From Ornithinimicrobium faecis (GTDB lineage Bacteria; Actinomycetota; Actinomycetes; Actinomycetales; Dermatophilaceae): DNA of 64,000 nucleotides. The position numbers were made by a program, and so were the translations under genes. The stretch is from assembly GCF_023923225.1 (NCBI RefSeq), contig NZ_CP099489.1, forward strand, positions 3,410,001-3,474,000, read 5' to 3'. Positions 58,134-64,000 of the stretch are shown here, in pieces. A model generated the notes under the pieces. The model ran no database searches. It was not told the origin of the DNA and worked only from the letters and a program-made list of their open reading frames with translations. Position 1 is the stretch's first letter. The number at the start of each line of letters is the position of its first letter.

Positions 58134-59231
58134 ATGTCGTGGACATTGACCGCGGATGCCGTCCGTGATCTCGCGCGGGGTGCCGCTGTGCTGGGCACCG
58201 GTGGTGGCGGGGACCCCCATGTGGGTGCTCTGCTCGCTGAGCAGGCGATTGTCGCGCACGGACCAGTGGAGGTCGTGCCCCTCAACGAGCTCCCAGACGA
58301 CGCGATGGTCGTGATGGTCGCCATGATGGGCGCACCGACCGTGATGGTCGAAAAGCTGCCGAGTTTGGAGGAGGTCCGGGCGGCCGTGCAGGCCGCCGAG
58401 TCGGCCCTGCCCGAGGGGACGATCACGCACATCGTCTGCGCCGAGATCGGCGGCGTCAACTCCACGCTGCCCGTGGCCGCAGCAGCCACACTCGGGCTCC
58501 CGCTCGTCGACGCCGACGGCATGGGGCGGGCCTTCCCGGAGCTGCAGATGGTGCTGCCCACCCTCTCCGGCATCGCCGCGTCACCGGTGTCGTTCGCCGA
58601 CGAGAAGGGCAACGTCGGGGTGGTCCACACCGCCGACAACACCTGGGCCGAGCGCATCGTCCGCGTGGCCTGCGTCGAGATGGGCTGCACCATCATGATC
58701 ACGACGTTCCCCCAGCGGGGGGCGCAGGCGCGCACCTCCTTGGTCAAGGACTCCGTGACCCGAGCGGTGCAGGTCGGGCGTGCCATCACTGACTCCCGTG
58801 CCAGCAACCAGGACCCGGTTGCTTCCGTGGTCGAGGTGCTCGGCGGGCGCGAGTTGTTCGCCGGCAAGGTGGTCGACGTTCAACGCGCCACGACCGCTGG
58901 CTTTGCGCGTGGACGTGCCCGGATCGATGGCGAACACGACGTGCTCGAGCTCTCCTTCCAGAACGAGCACCTGGTGGCTCAAGCCGGCGACACGGTCCTG
59001 GCCACTACGCCCGACCTGATCATGGTTCTGGAGCATGACTCCGGCGAGCCGATCACCACCGAGGGGCTGCGCTACGGGCAGCGGGTCCGGGTCATCGCTG
59101 CACCGTCTGATCCCCGGTGGCATAGCGCTGAGGCCCTGCAGATGGTCGGCCCGGCCTACTTCGGGTATGCCGTGGAAGGTCACCGATTCGACGGCTCACC
59201 AGATCACCCCGAGCAGGAGGACGTGGCATGA
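58134..59231 (+). CDS. DUF917 protein, copy 1
   Basis: A 365-residue DUF917 protein. The N-terminal motif LGTGGGGDPHVG, the middle GGVNSTLP and DADGMGRAFPELQM, and EPITTEGLRYGQRVRV near 325 are family landmarks. DUF917 proteins have been linked to desulfuration of S-methyl-thiohydantoins and are coded beside HyuA-like proteins, which fits this operon. ATG at 58134 follows directly after the HyuA stop. Its motifs are nearly the same as copy 2. Confidence 0.85.
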   Translation: MSWTLTADAVRDLARGAAVLGTGGGGDPHVGALLAEQAIVAHGPVEVVPLNELPDDAMVVMVAMMGAPTVMVEKLPSLEEVRAAVQAAESALPEGTITHIVCAEIGGVNSTLPVAAAATLGLPLVDADGMGRAFPELQMVLPTLSGIAASPVSFADEKGNVGVVHTADNTWAERIVRVACVEMGCTIMITTFPQRGAQARTSLVKDSVTRAVQVGRAITDSRASNQDPVASVVEVLGGRELFAGKVVDVQRATTAGFARGRARIDGEHDVLELSFQNEHLVAQAGDTVLATTPDLIMVLEHDSGEPITTEGLRYGQRVRVIAAPSDPRWHSAEALQMVGPAYFGYAVEGHRFDGSPDHPEQEDVA

Positions 59232-60334
59232 GTTGGCAGATCGCTCGGGACGACCTGCCCGACCTCGCCCGCGGCGCGACGCTGCTCGGCACAGGTGGTG
59301 GCGGCGACCCCTACATCGGCAAAATGCTGGTGGAGCAGGTGCTGGGCGAGGGCTCGATCACGATCCTGGACCCCGACGAGTTGGCCGACGATCTCTTCGT
59401 TATCCCCACCGCCCAGATGGGCGCTCCCACGGTCATGGTCGAGAAGATCCCCGCTGGCACTGAGCCGTCGCTGTCGCTGCGCATCCTGGAGGAGCACCTC
59501 GACCGGCGCGCGGAGGCGACGATGCCGATCGAGTGTGGCGGCATCAACTCGATGATCCCGTTGATCGTGGCGGCGGAGACCGGGCTGCCAGTCGTTGATG
59601 CCGACGGCATGGGTCGGGCCTTTCCCGAGCTGTCCATGGAGACCTTCGCCGTCTATGGCGTCCACGGATCTCCCCTCGCGCTCGCGGGCGAGCGCGGCGA
59701 GCGCGTCATCATCGACACGGGCGATGACGACCGGCAGATGGAGTGGCTGGCCCGCGCCATCACCATCCGTCTCGGCGGTGTCGGTCACATCGCTGAATAC
59801 GCCATGACCGGGGCCGACGTCCGGCGCACTGCGGTGCCGCGGACCCTGTCGATGGCCCTAGCCCTGGGCCGAGCCATCCGGGTGGCGAGGGAGGAGCACC
59901 GATCTCCCTTCGACGCCATCGCAGAGACGTTGTCCAGCACGCTCTACTGCCACATGCGGACGCTCTTCGAAGGCAAGGTTGTTGATGTCGACCGACGCAC
60001 GACCGAGGGCTTCGCCAAGGGCGTCGCCCGCATCGTCCCCGTGGATGGTGGTGACGACGAGCTGGAGATCCGCTTCCAGAACGAGAACCTCATCGCCCTG
60101 CGCAACGGCGAGCTCGTCGCCATCGTCCCGGACCTGATCTGCATCACCGAGAGCGAGTCGGCTGAACCGATCACGACCGAGGGGCTGCGTTATGGGCAGC
60201 GTGTGCGGGTGCTGGGCATCTCGACCCCGGACCTGATGCGCACCCCGGAGGCCCTCGCGGCCTTCGGCCCGTCCGCCTTCGGTCTGTCCGAGCGGTTCGT
60301 GCCCGTGGAGGAGCTCATCCCCGGCGAGAACTAG
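59228..60334 (+). CDS. DUF917 protein, copy 2
   Basis: A 368-residue relative of copy 1 with LGTGGGGDPYIG, CGGINSMIP, DADGMGRAFPELSM and EPITTEGLRYGQRVRV in the same order. The start overlaps the copy 1 stop by 4 nt. Copies 1 and 2 probably form a hetero-complex because paired DUF917 proteins with conserved motifs recur in such operons. Confidence 0.85.
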   Translation: MSWQIARDDLPDLARGATLLGTGGGGDPYIGKMLVEQVLGEGSITILDPDELADDLFVIPTAQMGAPTVMVEKIPAGTEPSLSLRILEEHLDRRAEATMPIECGGINSMIPLIVAAETGLPVVDADGMGRAFPELSMETFAVYGVHGSPLALAGERGERVIIDTGDDDRQMEWLARAITIRLGGVGHIAEYAMTGADVRRTAVPRTLSMALALGRAIRVAREEHRSPFDAIAETLSSTLYCHMRTLFEGKVVDVDRRTTEGFAKGVARIVPVDGGDDELEIRFQNENLIALRNGELVAIVPDLICITESESAEPITTEGLRYGQRVRVLGISTPDLMRTPEALAAFGPSAFGLSERFVPVEELIPGEN

Positions 60335-60343
60335 TCTTGCTGG

Positions 60344-61375
60344 GTGCCTCTGCTCCTCGATCAAGCCGACCTGCCAGCCCTGGCTCTGGGTGCAGCCGTG
60401 CTCGGATCTGGCGGGGGCGGTTCGACTCATGTGGGGCAGATCATGGCGCAGCGATCGACGTCATGGCCGGTCACCGTCCATGACGTGGCGGAGCTCGACC
60501 CGACGACGCCGTGCATCGCTGTGGGCTATGTCGGATCGACCCTCTTGCTCGAGGAGCGGTTGCCCGGCCACGCTCCGTTCGACGAGGCGATCGCGGCGGC
60601 GCAGCGCTGGCTGGGGTCCCCCGCAAGGGCGGTGTGCACTCTGGAGGCGGCCGGACTCAACGGCCTCACAGCCCTCCACCTGGCGGGCAGCCACCAGGTG
60701 GTTGATGCCGACTGCATGGGTCGGGGCCTGCCGGACCTGGACCAGTTGTCCCTGCTCATCGACGATGTGCCCGGGCTGGTGGTCTGCGCCCCCACCGGCT
60801 CCGGCGGCGTGGCTCTGCTCGACGGGGCACGGCCCGCCGACGTGGAGCGAGTGGTGCGCACAGCCATCGAGTCCAACGGCGGATGGGCTGGTCTGGTCAT
60901 CGCTGGCTTCACCGTGGCCGACCTCGTGCAGCATGCCATCCACGGCAGCACCAGGCGCGCCCTGTCGGTCGGCAGAGTGCTGACCCTGGGGGCGGACCTC
61001 GACGCGTCGGCGCTGGCCAGCTCAGTGGGTGGCACGCTGCTGGGCGTCGGACGGGTGATGGATGTGCGCCAGGAGCCCGACCGCCCCGATGTCATCTCCA
61101 CGGATGTGCGGACGTCAGCTGGCGACGTGCTGCGTCTCGTGTCGCGCTCGGAACACATCGCCGCGCTGCTGAACGGCAAAGTGATGGCCAACTCCCCCAC
61201 GCTGGTGGTCACCCTCGACGCCGCCACCAGGGCGCCCCTGCAGGTGCACGAGTGCACGATGGCCCGCGACCTGATCATCCTGACGCTGCCCGCACCCCAG
61301 TGGTGGTCCCAGGAGCCTCGTCGGGCAGCTGTGGCTCGTCCCGCACACTGGGGGCTGGACGGGTTGTCCGCGTGA
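60344..61375 (+). CDS. DUF917-like protein, copy 3, diverged
   Basis: A 343-residue protein with recognisable family order but altered motifs: LGSGGGGSTHVG (Asp-Pro replaced), AAGLNGLTA (Asn kept, Ser replaced), DADCMGRGLPDL, and no TTEGLRYG segment (APLQVHECTMARD instead). It may be a non-catalytic or regulatory subunit. GTG at 60344 begins 9 nt after the copy 2 stop. The PucR gene overlaps its end. Confidence 0.8.
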   Translation: MPLLLDQADLPALALGAAVLGSGGGGSTHVGQIMAQRSTSWPVTVHDVAELDPTTPCIAVGYVGSTLLLEERLPGHAPFDEAIAAAQRWLGSPARAVCTLEAAGLNGLTALHLAGSHQVVDADCMGRGLPDLDQLSLLIDDVPGLVVCAPTGSGGVALLDGARPADVERVVRTAIESNGGWAGLVIAGFTVADLVQHAIHGSTRRALSVGRVLTLGADLDASALASSVGGTLLGVGRVMDVRQEPDRPDVISTDVRTSAGDVLRLVSRSEHIAALLNGKVMANSPTLVVTLDAATRAPLQVHECTMARDLIILTLPAPQWWSQEPRRAAVARPAHWGLDGLSA

Positions 61376-62874
61376 CGACCACAGGACTCACCCTCACCAG
61401 CTTGCTGGAGCACCCCGGCGCGGGCGGCCTCGTCGTGATCGCCGGCGGCGAGCGCACCTGGTCCACCGCCGTGGTCGAGGGCCGCGAGGATGATCTGCCT
61501 GACGAGGTCGAGAAGGCGTTGGCGGTGGTGCTCTCCCCTGTCCCGTCTGCCTCCTGGCAGGTCGACGCGCTCCTGCGACGGGTCCGCGACCGTGGATTCA
61601 CCGGCCTCGTGCTGGCCGGGACCCTCAGCACGTCGGTCGAGGCTCTCGCGCAACGACTCGATCTTGTGGTCTTGCTCGCGGAGCAACCCATCCGCGTGGC
61701 CAAGTCCGCATGGGAGCTCGTCGAGGCCCCGGACGTGCTCGCGCTCTCCGTGGTCCGCAGGGTTGCTCAGTCCATTGAATACCGGGCCGACAGCATGGAG
61801 GATCTCCTCCACAACGTGGCCGCCAACGTGGGCCACGGCATCGCACTCGTGGGCAGGGACGAGGTGGTGAGCACGGCGGGTGACCCGCTGCCAGAGTCGT
61901 TGCGCTCCGCCATCGCGTTCAGCCAGTGGCTCGACGTGTCCGTCACCACCGATGGGTTCGCCGCGTCTGTTCCTGTGCAGAGTCGCAGTCGCACTGACCT
62001 CCGCGTCGTGCTGCACAGCCGTGACTCCGGCCGCGCGCAGCGGACCGCGCTCTCCACCGCGGTCGAGATGGTCATGCCGATGGTCGCCGCGCGCCTCCTG
62101 ATCGACGAGGTCGAGGCTGTCAGCGAGGTCTCCCGATCCTCCGGTCTGCTCGGAGACTTCCTAGAGGCTGGCGGCGCGAGCGACGCAGAGACCGAGCGCA
62201 GGATGCGCGTCCGGGGGTGGCGGACCAACGGACATCACATCGGGTTCCGGGTGCTGGGTCGCGGTCGCCTGGACCCCTTCGCGCTCTTGCAGGTCGTCAA
62301 CGCCCACCTGGCCACGATTCGACTCGACTCGCACGCCACCACCCGCGGCGGCGGTGTCATGGGATGGGTCAGCTTCAACGAGGCCCCCTCCCCGCAGCAG
62401 GTCTCGGGGGTCGCGCAGGACCTGCTCGATCTGCACCAGAGCGCGCTGGCAAGTTTCCGTGTGGCGACGGGCGTGGGTTCGCTCCAGTCCGGGGCGACGG
62501 GCCTGACCGTCACCCTGGGTGAGGCACGCGACGCCGCACGCTTGGCCAGCGACCGTGAGCGCTCCGGATGGTTCGTCCACGTTGATCGCCTCGGTCTCGG
62601 CCAGTTGCTGCTGGCCGGGACCACCGGTGACTCCCTGACCCGCGCGGCCGTTGCCCTCCTGTCACCCCTGAGCGAGCGCGAGCGCGAGACGCTGGCGGTC
62701 TATCTGGACGAGGAGTCCTCAATCGTCGCGACGGGCAAACGTCTCGGGCTCCACCGCAACACCGTGACGTCGCGTGTGCAGCGGATCCAGACGTTGCTCG
62801 GCTCCGACCTGAGCGACCCAGAGACCCGATTGGCCCTCCAGCTCGCAGCCCGCGCGGCCCACGGATCCTCCTAG
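61372..62874 (+). CDS. PucR-family transcriptional activator
   Basis: A 500-residue regulator. The N-terminus (LTLTSLLEHPGAGGLVVIAG) is the PucR sensor domain, the middle is GGDEF-like/CdaR-type, and the C-terminus carries a HTH: LSPLSERERETLAVYLDEES, SIVATGKRLGLHRNTVTSRV. PucR proteins usually activate purine or ring-compound catabolic genes. GTG at 61372 overlaps the copy 3 stop by 4 nt. It is the last gene of the permease/HyuA/DUF917 operon and likely controls it. Confidence 0.9.
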   Translation: MTTTGLTLTSLLEHPGAGGLVVIAGGERTWSTAVVEGREDDLPDEVEKALAVVLSPVPSASWQVDALLRRVRDRGFTGLVLAGTLSTSVEALAQRLDLVVLLAEQPIRVAKSAWELVEAPDVLALSVVRRVAQSIEYRADSMEDLLHNVAANVGHGIALVGRDEVVSTAGDPLPESLRSAIAFSQWLDVSVTTDGFAASVPVQSRSRTDLRVVLHSRDSGRAQRTALSTAVEMVMPMVAARLLIDEVEAVSEVSRSSGLLGDFLEAGGASDAETERRMRVRGWRTNGHHIGFRVLGRGRLDPFALLQVVNAHLATIRLDSHATTRGGGVMGWVSFNEAPSPQQVSGVAQDLLDLHQSALASFRVATGVGSLQSGATGLTVTLGEARDAARLASDRERSGWFVHVDRLGLGQLLLAGTTGDSLTRAAVALLSPLSERERETLAVYLDEESSIVATGKRLGLHRNTVTSRVQRIQTLLGSDLSDPETRLALQLAARAAHGSS

Positions 62875-62898
62875 TCGCGCGAGCCGCGCTCTGGGCAG

Positions 62899-64000
62899 TC
62901 AGCCGACCGGCGGATACATCGGCCAGCCCGGCACGACACCGTCGTCGGTGATGTACCCGGTGTAGTCAACGCGGGGCATGTTGTGCCAGACCATGGGGTC
63001 GGTGTTCCACACGTCTCCTGAGGCGAGGCCGTCGAGCAGTTCGGCGGTTCCGAGCACGTTCTGCTTGATCGCCTTGCCGCGGGATTTCTGCCCGATGGGA
63101 CCACCGTAGGTCTCGAAGAACACCATCGGGTGTGAGTGACCGGTGGGGTTGAGGTTGTTCCAGTTCAGCCCGAGCATCGTGGCTGACGAGACGCCACCGT
63201 GGATGTCGAGCTCCAGTTCCCCACTGACGCTGTAGCGGTCCATGGCGATGTAGCCATAGCCCTTGAGCTCGTTGTAGACCAGGCCCTGCATCTGGCGGGT
63301 TTGGATGTCGAAGAGGCCGTCCTTGATGAACGGCAGGGTCGGGCCGCTGGGCGAGAGCGAGATGCCCAGCGACATGGTGATCGCGTCGCCGGACTCGTCG
63401 GTCTTCAAACCCTGGTGGTGGATGTCCAGTCCGAAGGCAGGCTTGACCTGCGCCCAGTAGGCATACCAGGACTGCGACTCCTTGGCGGCGAAGGCGTCGA
63501 GGGCCCAGTCACGGTTCAGGTCGATGCGACGCTCAGTGCCGTCCTGCAGGATGGTGTGCCGGATGTAGAGCTCGGACCCGTCGGGGTTGTACATCGGGAT
63601 GATGTGCAGCGTGAGTTCCTCGCGGATTCGGGAGTAGGCCGGAGACCCGCTGGAGGACACGGACTTCAAGATGGCCAGCAGGCTGTCGACGCCGTAGGGC
63701 TCGTTGCCGTGGATGCGACCCTGCAGCCAGACATGCTTCGGACCAGTCCCCACGGTCGCGACATACAGATCGCGTCCCGCCTCGGACACTCCAGGGGTGA
63801 TCCCGAGCTCGCGCAGCGTCGTCACCGTCACAGACCCCTGTGAGCTGTGCTCAATCTTGCGCAGTGCCGCGATCATGTCGTCATACGTGAGGATCGCGTC
63901 CCGCGGGATGACCGGTCCGGGACTTGGGAAGTTCCCCTTGGCGAAGGCCGGGGCAGCGACAGCGAGGGGCACAGCGGCCAAGCCAGCTGCGAGCACGGTG
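62899..64000 (-). CDS. secreted M14-family zinc carboxypeptidase, cut by the right edge
   Basis: At least 365 residues are visible. The N-terminal end (LAAGLAAVPLAVAAPAFAKG) is the hydrophobic core and cleavage region of a signal peptide whose basic start lies beyond 64000. The M14 domain has QGRIHGNEPYGVDSLLAIL (HxxE), LDIHHQG (third ligand) and VFFETYGG (candidate general base). It lacks the long tail of the 14620 peptidase. The stop lies 24 nt from the convergent PucR gene without an evident hairpin. It should cleave amino acids from extracellular peptides or cell wall. Confidence 0.87.
   Translation of the reverse strand, partial: TVLAAGLAAVPLAVAAPAFAKGNFPSPGPVIPRDAILTYDDMIAALRKIEHSSQGSVTVTTLRELGITPGVSEAGRDLYVATVGTGPKHVWLQGRIHGNEPYGVDSLLAILKSVSSSGSPAYSRIREELTLHIIPMYNPDGSELYIRHTILQDGTERRIDLNRDWALDAFAAKESQSWYAYWAQVKPAFGLDIHHQGLKTDESGDAITMSLGISLSPSGPTLPFIKDGLFDIQTRQMQGLVYNELKGYGYIAMDRYSVSGELELDIHGGVSSATMLGLNWNNLNPTGHSHPMVFFETYGGPIGQKSRGKAIKQNVLGTAELLDGLASGDVWNTDPMVWHNMPRVDYTGYITDDGVVPGWPMYPPVG

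Noticed and set aside
60526..62016. 496-codon minus-strand frame opposite DUF917 copy 3 and pucR
   Set aside because: It crosses two overlapping plus-strand genes and has no resemblance to a family.

Overview
This is a 64-kb stretch of a high-GC actinobacterial chromosome. The evidence is very GC-rich coding DNA with frequent GTG starts, lipoproteins with actinobacterial-style lipoboxes, a surface protein built of DUF5979 repeats, and many ABC sugar importers of the ribose/xylose class with dedicated ROK, GntR and LacI repressors. Frequent TAT tyrosine codons and the gene content would fit an Intrasporangiaceae/Ornithinimicrobiaceae-type organism, but I cannot fix the genus from sequence alone. 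No rRNA, tRNA, CRISPR array, transposase or integrase was recognised.

Layout. 0-7 kb: the broken 5' end of a DUF5979 repeat gene; the housekeeping pair rdgB and rph, separated by a lipoprotein gamma-glutamyltransferase and a TetR regulator; then a ROK repressor. 7-11 kb: a xylose-type ABC importer (binding protein, single-domain ATPase, permease) facing the ROK gene across a shared operator region. 11-20 kb: a mixed section with a YrdB-like membrane protein, a MntA-type antitoxin whose HEPN partner is reduced to 14 codons, an amidohydrolase, a small repeat protein, a double GNAT protein, a secreted M14 peptidase, a large secreted protein and a LuxR-type regulator. 20-27 kb: a two-component system and a thioesterase/Ntn acylase/polysaccharide deacetylase operon, followed by a paralogue of the repeat protein. 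27-29.5 kb: an HTH/VWA two-gene operon with a double operator, a decayed metallo-beta-lactamase gene and a DUF4287 protein.

29.5-43.3 kb is the most interesting part. It is an apparent catabolic island for 5-methylthioribose or 5-deoxyribose: an ABC importer, MtnK-like kinase and MtnA-like isomerase in one operon. A second, divergent pair of transcription units encodes an aldolase-dehydrogenase fusion, a split transketolase and a RuBisCO-like protein. One GntR/HutC regulator lies in the island, and the same GTTGTC-N-GACAAC palindrome occurs in both promoter regions, suggesting one regulon. The usual lower methionine-salvage enzymes (MtnB, C, D) are absent, so the route after the ketose-1-phosphate must differ. 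A tandemly duplicated DUF5067 lipoprotein gene interrupts the island.

43.4-44.5 kb: an XRE regulator and a 44-codon secreted peptide gene with its own ribosome-binding site and terminator. 44.5-53.8 kb: a nucleoside-type catabolic operon (binding protein, ATPase, permease, phosphotriesterase-like hydrolase, amidotransferase-like protein, nucleoside hydrolase, ribokinase, M20 amidase), divergent from a LacI regulator with a near-perfect operator. 53.8-62.9 kb: a dehydrogenase, an orphan excisionase-like HTH protein, and an NCS1 permease/HyuA-like/three DUF917/PucR operon, probably for a hydantoin-like or other N-heterocyclic compound. The right edge cuts a second secreted M14 carboxypeptidase.
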